Positions 33,550 through 42,700 of a stretch of DNA of 61,379 bases are shown in pieces; position 1 is the stretch's first letter; each line of letters starts with the position of its first letter. The stretch comes from Candidatus Poribacteria bacterium (GTDB lineage Bacteria; Poribacteria; WGA-4E; PCPOR2b), in NCBI GenBank assembly GCA_003635265.1, contig PYIZ01000047.1:1-61379 (forward strand), read 5' to 3'. Position numbers and translations under genes: made by a program. Under the pieces are notes generated by a model that did not search any database, was not told where the DNA came from, and saw nothing but the letters and a program-made list of their open reading frames with translations.

Positions 33550-34126
33550 TTCTGGCCTCGCGCATTCTCGCTGCCAACTGATACAACTCCGCTAACTCAA
33601 ACCGATTTATGTCCCGAAATCGCTGAATAGCTTCCTCAATCGGAACAAACTCTACGCTTGCCACCTGCTCGCCGCCTTCAGGATTTTCGGGATTGCTGAT
33701 GATTTCTATCGCTCCATAGCCCACAAGCCGATAGAATTCGGGATGTGGCAGATGCGAACGATACGGTTTTGAAGCAGTCGAAAAGCAGTGCCAAGCACCG
33801 AGCGGTTCAAAGGTTTTCAGACGCGCACCAGCCTCTTCCATCAACTCGCGACTTATCGCATCCGAATAGCTTTCGCCCGGCTCCAACGTGCCGCCCGGAA
33901 CCTCCCATTCCCCTGTTTGTAAGCGAAGGACCAACCACCGATCCTCTTTGAACGGAACAAGGTTGACATTACTGATTAAATTAAGAGGTGGCATCTCATT
34001 GAGGAGTTCAAACCGGCAGGTTACAGTTCCCCAACTGGTGCTACCAAACAGGTTTGGAAAGTTGCTCTGAATCTCAATCTTATCCGGGTTGATTTCCGAT
34101 ATCAATTTTCCCTCTGCCAATCTCAT
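33521..34126 (-). CDS. NUDIX hydrolase
   Basis: A complete NUDIX box is present at about residues 80-102: G, then E after GTLEPGES, and REL-EEAGA with all catalytic acids. The family hydrolyses nucleoside diphosphates linked to another group. The first 50 residues are not typical and may fix the substrate. It sits between two lipoprotein genes, with an ATGA overlap with the gene upstream and a short overlap with the dihaem gene downstream. This tight packing suggests one operon, although a NUDIX role in iron handling is not obvious. Confidence 0.88.
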   Translation of the reverse strand: MRLAEGKLISEINPDKIEIQSNFPNLFGSTSWGTVTCRFELLNEMPPLNLISNVNLVPFKEDRWLVLRLQTGEWEVPGGTLEPGESYSDAISRELMEEAGARLKTFEPLGAWHCFSTASKPYRSHLPHPEFYRLVGYGAIEIISNPENPEGGEQVASVEFVPIEEAIQRFRDINRFELAELYQLAARMREARNEKQRKIGI

Positions 34127-34644
34127 TGGAGTTCCCAGACCTGCACGTCATGCCATGGCAGATCAAAGGGATACTCACCATACTCAAGCAGCGCCAAGCC
34201 GCTTTCATCCGTCCTGACAACGAGGTGGAGTTGATTCGGTGTAACACTTGTGTCCACACGCTCAAGCAACAGGAACTGTGTGCCGTCATCGACCGTTATG
34301 TTCACCCTCGTCCAAAGAATGCCTTCACCGTCCACATACGTTCCCTCCGACAGCAAAATCTGGTGCGGTGTCTCTGGCGGTAACGTGAAACTTTCGCCGA
34401 TAACGTAGGTCGAATTTGGATTGGTGTGTTCGACGAGTACCCACGTCCCGGGTATAGGCACCTCAACACCGTTCTGATTGACCACCCAAACGTGATCGCG
34501 TTCTTCTGTCGGAGTTGGCGTCTCTGTTTCAGGCGCCTCCGACAATAGCAGTTGCTGAAGCTGATCGCAGGCCGAAAGCCCCGCAACCATAACCAATACG
34601 AGCAATAGCCTTGTAATTGTGCCGATGTGCATTTTGAATTCCAT
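34123..34644 (-). CDS. Lipoprotein of unknown function (173 aa)
   Basis: I do not recognise the family. A lipobox (LSACDQ, cysteine about residue 26) is followed by a linker rich in Thr, Pro and Glu, then about 120 residues of alternating strands (HVWVVNQNGVEVPIPG, YVDGEGILWTRVNI), suggesting a compact beta-domain. Its stop overlaps the NUDIX start (ATGA). It is separated from the imelysin gene by a palindromic hairpin. Confidence 0.7.
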   Translation of the reverse strand: MEFKMHIGTITRLLLVLVMVAGLSACDQLQQLLLSEAPETETPTPTEERDHVWVVNQNGVEVPIPGTWVLVEHTNPNSTYVIGESFTLPPETPHQILLSEGTYVDGEGILWTRVNITVDDGTQFLLLERVDTSVTPNQLHLVVRTDESGLALLEYGEYPFDLPWHDVQVWELQ

Positions 34645-34656
34645 TGTTCTATGCGA

Positions 34657-34689
34657 AGAAACCGAGTTTTTCTAAAAAACTCGGTTTCT
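34657..34689. repeat. Palindromic hairpin of the ACCGAGTTTTT family, possible terminator
   Basis: Arms AGAAACCGAGTTTTT and AAAAACTCGGTTTCT, perfectly complementary around CTA. It lies just after the imelysin stop, so it can end imelysin transcripts and may also act on the other strand. Confidence 0.65.
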
Positions 34690-34699
34690 CTGTTGTGCA

Positions 34700-35836
34700 C
34701 TAGTTGAAATTACTGTCTAATACCAACTTTAGGATATCGTTCTCTAACGTCTGCTGGACCGTGCTGACTGCATCAATTGCTGCTTGGACAGCACCACGAT
34801 TCGCCGTGATTGAATCGCGGAAGGGGTCTGGAATTGCACCGATGGTGTCGATGGCGGTCTGGACTTCAGTTTGGAACCTTGCATCTAATTCAGCGTCCTT
34901 ACCGTTTACAAAGTCATTAAGCCCCTGACCATCTGCGGTGAATTTCCCCATGTATACGTTCTGAATCCCACGGATATTATCTTGGAAGTCGGCAATCGAG
35001 TTGAAGCTGAACTGCGACTCGACAAGGGTTGTGTCCTTCTCATTGAACGGGTCGGAGATCTTGCCGTTGGCGACTTCGTCAGCGATGACAATCATACCGT
35101 TGACCATTTCCTGCATCGCGTCTTTCTGTGATTTGTAAATAGTGCTGGTAGTGCCGGCGTTGGCGACCTCTCCGGCATAATTTTCGCCTGACGCAGCCCA
35201 CGCGTTAGCCAGTTGAGCTGTTTTTGCTTTCAGGTTCTCCGTTGTTGCAGCGAGGTATTCCAACTCACGGGGGCTAATATCCTCAGCTTTTCGCTGGTCG
35301 CCCTCTCGGAAGAGGAGATACTCGATGGTATGGAAACCTTTCAGCGTATCTTCGAGCGCGTCAATGGACGCTTCGGTCAATGCCTGATCGCTGCCAAGCA
35401 CGCCATCAAGGTCAACCTTATTGACGGGCCAGCTATCGAGTGCTGGGTCAAGACCTTGTGTATCAACGGGACCGAACAGCCACGCCTCACTCTGTTCCCA
35501 CGGTATACGGGCTGCCTTCCACGCACTTTGTGCCAGTTCCAAATGGGCTTGGTTGGTAGCGGCTCCCAACGCCTGCACAGCGCCTAGCAGTTCACCGGCT
35601 TTGTTGTCCAAGTCCGTGTAAGTCGCGAGGATAATTGCATTGGCGTAGTTGCCCAAGATAGGACCGGCCTCAAACGCTTCATCTTCACTTTCACTTACAG
35701 TAGTAACATCATCCTCATCATCCTCATCATCACTACCGCAGCCGGTGAGGCTGCAACCAATGAGGCAAATTGATAGGACAAGAAAAGCCGATAGGCTACA
35801 GCAAAAGAACTTTGTTAGGTATTGGTTGAATCTCAT
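34700..35836 (-). CDS. Imelysin-family lipoprotein (M75, iron-regulated)
   Basis: The protein has a lipobox (LTGC, about residue 32) and a highly acidic start to the mature chain, GSDDEDDEDDVTT. Two imelysin-type helical halves follow. The family's GxHxxE motif appears as GFHTIEYLLF, and AWKAARIPWEQSEAWLFGPV matches the other conserved surface. Imelysins bind iron or iron carriers at the cell surface or periplasm; protease activity is not generally proven. It follows the porin-like gene by 42 bp behind paired Fur boxes. Confidence 0.88.
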   Translation of the reverse strand: MRFNQYLTKFFCCSLSAFLVLSICLIGCSLTGCGSDDEDDEDDVTTVSESEDEAFEAGPILGNYANAIILATYTDLDNKAGELLGAVQALGAATNQAHLELAQSAWKAARIPWEQSEAWLFGPVDTQGLDPALDSWPVNKVDLDGVLGSDQALTEASIDALEDTLKGFHTIEYLLFREGDQRKAEDISPRELEYLAATTENLKAKTAQLANAWAASGENYAGEVANAGTTSTIYKSQKDAMQEMVNGMIVIADEVANGKISDPFNEKDTTLVESQFSFNSIADFQDNIRGIQNVYMGKFTADGQGLNDFVNGKDAELDARFQTEVQTAIDTIGAIPDPFRDSITANRGAVQAAIDAVSTVQQTLENDILKLVLDSNFN

Positions 35837-35878
35837 TGGATTCCTCCTTTTTGATTTGAAGTTAAATTTGAAGTTAAA

Positions 35879-37120
35879 TTAGTATTGGAATCCAAAACCG
35901 AGTGCGAAGGTGTGTTCATCCTCAAATTCGGTGTCCAATATGGGTATGGTGTCCAATATCTCTACGGGTTTGGACCCCAATATCCGTGCGGAGTAATGTC
36001 CCTTAAAGACAAGCTGCGGATGCGGGTGATAGTTTAGGCCAAATGTCCACGTCTGACGCTCCCAACGCGGATTATCAAAGATGTCTCCGGCAACCTCAGC
36101 CATTGTATCGTAATTGTCATAACGGACGAACAGATCAAGCCCTGTGTCTGTGTTCAACGATGATTTGAAAAACGTGAGCAGGTTGTAGCCGACTTCGAGG
36201 TATCCCCCATATGCTTGGCTACCAATAGGTGTCCGCTTTACATTCAGGTTGTTTGAAAGATTTCGATTGGTTTTGGAGATAAGTTCTGAGTTTTCGAGTG
36301 TTCCATAAAGAAACATCCCGCGAACTTTTAACGCGCCGACCTCGTAAAAGCCGTGCAGATCAAGGATTGAAACATGGGCATCAAGATCAAAGTCCGGTTT
36401 AGGACGATTGTCCGCGCTATCCCCGTAGTAACCGGAGACACCGAGAACTGCTCCGTCCATGATCTGATAATCGACACGACCTACCAGCGCAAAATCTTCG
36501 GCATTGGCGGTCTCAAAACGCAGTTGATGACCGCTGGAGACCCAACGGCGCGAACTGAACCCGGTGGAGTCTAAGCCGTTGACAACTTGTGCCTGATAGC
36601 TGAGCGCACCGACTTTGCCGAATAGTTCGATCCCATTTTCATGCCAGATAGTTGGAATCACGTTTGATTCAGATTCGGGGCGGGTGGTTGTGAAGTAGTG
36701 TTGGGGGCGATGCCGTTTGGCGGTTAAACCCACCGGCACGATGATGTGACCAATCCGAAAGTTAAGTGTCGGACGAACCTCAAAAACTGCGGCGAGTTTC
36801 TCAACGATGACCTCGCCACCTTTTTCGACTTCTGTTTCGAATTCGCCAAACTCTTCAAATTTGTCGAACTCCATTGTGATGCCGGTTCCGCCGTGCTCAA
36901 ACTCGAGTTCCGATTCAAGACGGATGACCTCATTAATCTGGAGCTTCGGCGCGACGACAAGCCGTTCAACGTCAATGTGGGCGCGTCGCTCTGGATCGGT
37001 CTCCCAATAGAAGTTGGCGTAGTTGATTACTCCGTAACCAGAGACACTAAACCGTTTGGATTCAGCGGGTACGACTTGAGCCATCAAAAATAGAAACACA
37101 ACAGGACAGCAGATTCGCAA
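35879..37120 (-). CDS. Porin-like outer-membrane protein of the imelysin operon
   Basis: No ATG opens this frame; the TTG at 37120 with GAGGG seven bases upstream is the likely start and is followed by a signal peptide (MRICCPVVFLFLMAQVVPAES). The mature part of about 390 residues consists of alternating strands, with SGYGVINYANF early and a final aromatic residue (GFGFQY), typical of phosphate-selective-porin-type barrels. Such proteins commonly sit next to imelysin. A Fur box begins 21 bp upstream, so the gene is probably induced by iron starvation. The substrate is unknown. Confidence 0.75.
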   Translation of the reverse strand: MRICCPVVFLFLMAQVVPAESKRFSVSGYGVINYANFYWETDPERRAHIDVERLVVAPKLQINEVIRLESELEFEHGGTGITMEFDKFEEFGEFETEVEKGGEVIVEKLAAVFEVRPTLNFRIGHIIVPVGLTAKRHRPQHYFTTTRPESESNVIPTIWHENGIELFGKVGALSYQAQVVNGLDSTGFSSRRWVSSGHQLRFETANAEDFALVGRVDYQIMDGAVLGVSGYYGDSADNRPKPDFDLDAHVSILDLHGFYEVGALKVRGMFLYGTLENSELISKTNRNLSNNLNVKRTPIGSQAYGGYLEVGYNLLTFFKSSLNTDTGLDLFVRYDNYDTMAEVAGDIFDNPRWERQTWTFGLNYHPHPQLVFKGHYSARILGSKPVEILDTIPILDTEFEDEHTFALGFGFQY

Positions 37121-37140
37121 TTCTAACCCTCGGACTTAAT

Positions 37141-37161
37141 TGAAATTGAGTCTCAATTTCA
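37141..37161 (-). promoter_or_regulatory. Fur box, proximal, perfect palindrome
   Basis: Arms TGAAATTGAG and CTCAATTTCA are fully complementary around a single T. It lies 21 bp from the TTG start of the porin-like gene, so a bound repressor would cover the promoter or the transcript start. Confidence 0.75.
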
Positions 37162-37215
37162 CTGTAGTGCTAAATAAAAACGGGCATCTTTTGCCCGATT
37201 GATCTTTCCAATGAA

Positions 37216-37236
37216 TGATATTGAGACTCATTCGCA
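37216..37236 (-). promoter_or_regulatory. Fur box, distal
   Basis: TGATATTGAG, one base, then CTCATTCGCA; a weaker match 75 bp further upstream. A CGGGCA/TGCCCG hairpin (37181-37197) lies between the two boxes. Confidence 0.55.
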
Positions 37237-37416
37237 TGTTGATTTTGTAGTATTATAAATTGCTGCAACACGTTTGTCAAGTTTTTTTTACAAATTATTG
37301 ACAAAAAAGATTCCGAGTGTCTAAAGTGCGGGCTAGATGGATTAAGATTGACTCAACCAATTCGTTGCGGCAGGGATAACCGTTGAGGGGAAAGCTGATC
37401 CAAAAAAACTCTAAAA

Positions 37417-38442
37417 TCAGAATAGGCAACCTGCGCCGGGAATATAGTTCCGAGAAAAGAAGATGCCAAATGTTATCGGCATTATGTCTTTGCTTGGTAA
37501 ACTAAAGAATGGTCTATCTATTCGCAATTCAAGTTTCAGGCGACTCTCGGTGAGGCGTAGTGCTTCTATTCCAGCGACACCATAGGCACCCAAGCCGGAA
37601 TCTGAATCGTCATCGTAATCGTCATCGTACCACCAATCATCATCATCATACCCCCAAGGGTCACTAGAAAATAATGGCTGGTTTCTCACTGGTCTCTTTT
37701 CCTTCGCTTCATAGCTGACATTGATTATGGAGAATCCACCGCCCACATAGGGTGAAATATTCTGTTTATTGAAGAAATAACGTCCGCCGATTGACCAAGC
37801 GGAGAAGAAAAAGTCGTCGCTGTCCTCAGCCCCACCGCTTCCGCTGATCCGATACTCGGTTCCCACAGCGTAGGCTGGTGTCTCATAAGACCAACCAAAC
37901 TCAAAGCCGGGGTCGCCTGCTATATCTGTGCCGGGGACGAAGGTTCCGAGGATCCCTACATTCCACATGGATTCACCCGATATCTTCCTAAGTTCACGAG
38001 CTTCCTGTTCGGTGACAGTTTCCATATCGACCGTATCGTCGATCGGCTTGTTGTGGACAAGTGCGTTAACCAGTCTCGGTGCTGCTGGGATCATCTCTTC
38101 GATATTTGCCAAGGTCAGCTGCCGCTCGGCGATAATCGTGCCAACCGGTTTTTCCTGACTCAATCGCACGATAATCTTCTCACCCAGACGGCGCAAAACA
38201 ACGCGATACACATTCGCTGAGGCAGGTGCCTCGTAGACGGGGTCGGTAATCGATATACCCTGCTTGCGCAATTCATCACACACCAACAGTGCCGCGGTCT
38301 GCGCGTCGGATTCGGGAATACCCGGATGGTCTCCAATCAGGCAGGCAGCGGGAACGTCAGCCTGCACAAAGGAAGGAACAACTGGTAAAACAAGGAAAAC
38401 AAAACCAAACACGGATAACCAAATCCGCTTGAAATCAATCAT
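37417..38442 (-). CDS. Probable outer-membrane protein with acidic insertion (341 aa)
   Basis: I do not recognise the family. A signal peptide (residues 1-29) is followed by an alpha/beta N-terminal domain with DAQTAALLVCDELRKQG and DPVYEAPASANVYRVVLRRL, then a C-terminal half of alternating strands ending in phenylalanine, which looks like a small beta-barrel. A stretch of about 25 residues around residue 275 is mainly Asp, Tyr and Trp (GYDDDDWWYDDDYDDD). The acidic loop could bind calcium or another cation. The gene stands alone, with 296 bp upstream of the iron operon's start and no strong terminator. Confidence 0.6.
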   Translation of the reverse strand: MIDFKRIWLSVFGFVFLVLPVVPSFVQADVPAACLIGDHPGIPESDAQTAALLVCDELRKQGISITDPVYEAPASANVYRVVLRRLGEKIIVRLSQEKPVGTIIAERQLTLANIEEMIPAAPRLVNALVHNKPIDDTVDMETVTEQEARELRKISGESMWNVGILGTFVPGTDIAGDPGFEFGWSYETPAYAVGTEYRISGSGGAEDSDDFFFSAWSIGGRYFFNKQNISPYVGGGFSIINVSYEAKEKRPVRNQPLFSSDPWGYDDDDWWYDDDYDDDSDSGLGAYGVAGIEALRLTESRLKLELRIDRPFFSLPSKDIMPITFGIFFSRNYIPGAGCLF

Positions 38443-38540
38443 ATTAAAATCTCCTTCTGAGATGAAAGATGGAATCTATTTTATAGAAATTATATTGCAA
38501 TAAATTTATAACGATTCATTACGTCTGCGGGTTAACAGGA

Positions 38541-39434
38541 TTATTGATACGAATGATTGACATCAGCACCTGCGGCTTCGAGGACCGGCACATCAACGGC
38601 GATCGTTTTTGGATTCAAGGGATTCGATCGCACATTTATTTCTCTCAGATTGGTTAATCCTACCAAAGGCGACAGGTCCGAGACATGGTTAATATCAAGT
38701 CCTAGCATTTCCAGATTCGTTAGTCGGGCGAGGGACGATAAATCCGATATTTCGTTTCCGTACAGATCTAGTCCCCTCAGATTTGTCAAGCCCGCGAGGG
38801 GCGACAGGTCTGATACCTTGCTATCGTCAATGCTCAGGAATGCTAGATTTGTTAATCCGGCGAGGGGCGATAAATCGGATAATTGGCTGCCGTAGATACC
38901 TAGGTGTTCTAGGTTTGTTAATCCCGCCAAAGGCGATAGGTCTGATACCTTGCTATCACTAATACTCAAGAATCTCAAATTTGTTAATTCCGCGAGGGGC
39001 GATAGGTCTGATATTTCGTTGTCGGAGAGATTCAATTCCTTCAGATTTGTTAGTCCTGCAAGAGGCGATAGGTCTGTTATCCTGTTTTCTTCGACATATA
39101 GGAATTGCAGTTTTGTTAGTTCCGTGAGGGGTGATAGATCCGATATCTGGTTGTGGCCTAGGCGCACGTACGTGAGATTGACCGCAAATTCAAGACCGGT
39201 TAGCTCACGAATCTCACCCCAACCCGGTTCAAGACTCGTCAAAGTCGCCATGTCGGCATCGGTGATTATGGCACCCGCAGGTTTGTGTAAGGCATCTTCA
39301 ATGGCAGTGCGGAGATTGGCATCCGGTATATTGACCGGTTGGACAGAGGTAATTCTTTTCGCGCACCCACTCCATGCGATTCCTAGAGCGAGTAGTATGA
39401 CGAAGAGTGTTGAACGACGCAAGTGGTGTAACAT
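38541..39434 (-). CDS. Leucine-rich-repeat lipoprotein (internalin-like repeats)
   Basis: A lipobox (AWSGC, about residue 24) leads into a short cap region with IPDANLRTAIEDALHK, a common start of bacterial LRR proteins. About nine 22-residue repeats of the form LAGLTNLxxLxLxxNxISDLSP follow, as in internalins. The repeats are nearly uniform, and DNA copies of L-S-P-L-A-G-L-T-N-L are highly similar. The protein is lipid-anchored and probably binds a protein partner outside the cytoplasm. It has no enzymatic domain. Confidence 0.9.
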   Translation of the reverse strand: MLHHLRRSTLFVILLALGIAWSGCAKRITSVQPVNIPDANLRTAIEDALHKPAGAIITDADMATLTSLEPGWGEIRELTGLEFAVNLTYVRLGHNQISDLSPLTELTKLQFLYVEENRITDLSPLAGLTNLKELNLSDNEISDLSPLAELTNLRFLSISDSKVSDLSPLAGLTNLEHLGIYGSQLSDLSPLAGLTNLAFLSIDDSKVSDLSPLAGLTNLRGLDLYGNEISDLSSLARLTNLEMLGLDINHVSDLSPLVGLTNLREINVRSNPLNPKTIAVDVPVLEAAGADVNHSYQ

Positions 39435-39745
39435 GATTTTCCTCCTACTCTAGGCAAATTGCCCGTTAGACTCTGTTGACATCTCAACGGAGCCAGATAG
39501 GATCTGACGTGAATCGTTACCAAACGCAATTCACTCTCTCATCAAGTACACGCAATTTCAATACCACTGTTAACTCGAATCATCTAAAGAGATTGTACAA
39601 AAAACTGAGTTTTCTGGCAAATGCTTTCTTGAGGGGACTTTGGGGTTACTTTTGGAGTGAACTGTAATTTCAAAAGGTGGGGTTTATTCAGAAGGAGGTT
39701 GTGGGAACTGTACCACACCGTCGTCGCAAAAATGCTACACCGGTG
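39435..39745. other. Intergenic region before the defence island
   Basis: This 311-bp gap holds no ORF with support. A stretch around 39471-39510 (GACTCTGTTGACATCTCAACGG) looks like an insertion-sequence end, but no partner was found. It is the boundary between the LRR gene and the distal gene of the putative phosphorothioation locus. Confidence 0.35.
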
Positions 39746-42700
39746 CTATGCACTTTCCTCATCCACGGAATCCTCAAGCTGCTCCATCAACTTCTGCGAC
39801 AATCGGGCTAGGATAGCGAGGCGAAGGTTGGAATTCCCATCCACACCAGCGGACTCAAAAACTTCCTCAATTCCGCGCTCAATGTTGTCAATTTGCGCCT
39901 CCGCGGTTGACGGCACAGTAACAACCCGTTCCTGCTCTGTTGAGGAGCGAGTTGTAATACCGACCCGAATAACCTCACCTACACTGTTATCAGATTGCTC
40001 CTGTCGCTCAAATGACAGCGCGTCAAAATGATGAAACTTTCTCGCAAGTTCAGAGAGGTTCATCTTGAAATGGGCTTTATCTGAGTCGTTCCACGAGGCC
40101 GGGGGTTTGCCGGCGATATACGTTCCAATTGCTTCAACCCACTCCTTGAAATCAAGTCCTTCGTCGCAGATTCGGATCAAAAACCCTTTGAGTTGGGTGT
40201 CAATCGTCGAATCAAGTAGGGGTGATGCTCTCTCAATCAGTTCAGTGTGAGGCGAATCACTATCCGATTGCAAGGAAAACTCAGAAACAAGCATCTCCTC
40301 AATGGACGACAGTAGGTCATCATAGGCTTGTTTCAACTCGGACAGTGTGTCTTGCAAGGCATTGAAAAACACATCAACCGTTTTTGAATCTGTCTTTACC
40401 GATGGACCAAAGGCATCAAAGCCGAGTGCTTGAGGTAACTGTTCAAAGAGGAGTGTGTCCGGCTCTCGCGCATCGGCAATAGCTCTACGCAAGGCGATTG
40501 CTGCATCGCTTAAATCCTGCGTGAGCATCGTATAACGGGGCAGTTTGTGTATAAAACCTATGAGCGCTCTGACAATTACCAGAAGATTTGGTGGACTTCC
40601 TTCCGCTGACACCGGCTTAGAAATCATCCCTGTAAATTGCTCAAACACCTCTGCTCGAATACCTTCCATTCGGAAACGCTTAATTTCAAATTTTTCAGGA
40701 GACCGAATCAACCGCTCAAAAACAGGCATTGAGATATCTGCGACAAAGGAACCTTCTTCGTACAGTGCGATTTCCGATTTGTAGTGCAGCAAAACCGCGC
40801 ATAACAGGATTGGCATGGGACCGCTTCTCAATCCAAAGGGCGGCTGCTCCAACCGCTTATAGAGTGTGGCAACAGATTGACGCGTCTCCTCACACTTGCT
40901 AAGAAATTTTTCGATTTCTTGCCAAGTAAAGTAAATTCGAGTTTTGTTACCGGCTTTCGGCGGATGAAATCCCCAAACCCCCGAAACACGGCGGTGTATC
41001 CTAGTGTTAAATAGTAAAGAGAGGTAAATGCTCATTTCGGGTGGATAACCCTTAATGCCCAGCCTTTCCTGTCCTTGGGAATCAAGCATTGCTTCAATGA
41101 GTTGCCGTCTTGCGGACGCTGCCTGCGAGGAGATTTGTTGTCGATTGATCAATTCATTACGAAGGATTGGCGTTTGGGGGTAAACAGACTTGCAAATTTT
41201 CGAAAGATATTCATTAAGAGTTCTTCTTGAGGTAATCTGTCTCTTTCGTCCTCCCTTATGATACCATAAGTACCCCCCAGTGTTGCCTGTATCGTTACGT
41301 ACAAGACTGCCCCCAACTTGAGAGGACGCTATAGTTCCACTAAAAAGGGAGGTCAATTGCGCGGAGACCTCTCGCTCGGCTTCACCGCGCCGCGCCCAAA
41401 GTTCACGCCGAGCTGTCGCATCTCCAGTGAGTTCCGGTGTGTTTTCCTCAACCCAACCCAAACACCAAAGTTCAAGCACTGCATCACGCAAAAAACCAAT
41501 AGATTGGGGAATTGCAATAAGCACCTCTTTTCGAATCGCGACCGATGCATTGGTCGCTTTTTTAACAAGCTGTTTTTTCTCAAGTTCGTTTGCAGGCAGA
41601 GCGTAAAGCACAAGCCCGTCAGCGTCATCATAAGGCTTATGCAGGTCTGCATCAAAGCTCTCAAGGTCTGTGTACCGGACAGCGAAGTATCGCAACGTGC
41701 CGGTCACAAAGAGGTGTCGGCGAGCAATAAGGGGTTGCGGTTGCGTCAACGTTGAGAGGGCAGTCGGCAAGCGCAGATTCGAATCAAGCTGTTCCCTTGC
41801 CTCGCGGAGTCGTGCTTCGATGTCAATATCGCTTCCTTCCCACAGGGCATAGGCATCGCTGTAGCGACGGTAGATAACAATAGAACGTTGTTCTAGTATC
41901 TCCAACGCGTTCTCAAATGATTGGACAGGTTCATTCTGGAGTGTATCCATGCCATCAAGCGCGTAACGGAGTAAAGCCTTTGAGGCTTTCAGATTTACGC
42001 TTGTCTCCCCAACAATACCAAGTAGACCGATGGTTTTAATCAATTTCACTGTCATCGGAGACGGGTTTGATAGCCTTTCAATCGCGGACTCGATTTGCGC
42101 CCACTTTGCCCCCTCTCTTGATGTGTACAAACCGCTGCCCAAAGCGTTGTAAATGTAATCGTACAGGTTGGACAGCGTGAATGTTGGCAGGCACCTCCCA
42201 TCGTAGGTCTGGGTAGCGAGAAAATCTTGGAGCCCGTGCGGCTCGCTGGAGTTGAGTAACGCGAAAAGAGAGCGTTCATTCTGAGCGAATCGGCGGAAAA
42301 GTGGACTGACAATGAGAGCAACTGTCGGATGGAGGGGCAAACAGCTATCAAGCAGCGACACAAATTCGCTCTGATCAAGTTGGCGTGGTTTAAGTTCTAG
42401 GTCAGCTGCAACAGAAAGGTTGGGATTCTCAACCGCTGCGGTCTTTTCGATTGCACTCCCAATCAGGCGGAGTACCTGCTCAGTCGGTTCTATAAAGGAG
42501 GCATCCTCAAACCGCCCCTGCACCTTTGCCCACTCCTCACGTTGGGATATTGCCAACCGTTGTACGTACTGCTCAAACGCTTGATGGAGAATTGTCACCA
42601 TCAACAGAGGCGTTTGCCCACTTCTAGTGGCAAATTCCGCAAGGCTTTGAAGCACAAATAGATCGCCGTACGCAGGATCTTGTGCAGCATATTCGAGAAA

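Noticed and set aside
38541..39434. 66-bp periodic DNA repeat
   Set aside because: Explained by 22-residue leucine-rich repeats in one intact frame.
41318..41755. Plus-strand frame of 145 codons inside the large ATPase gene
   Set aside because: Shadow of the 1199-residue minus-strand gene; no ribosome site, no domain.
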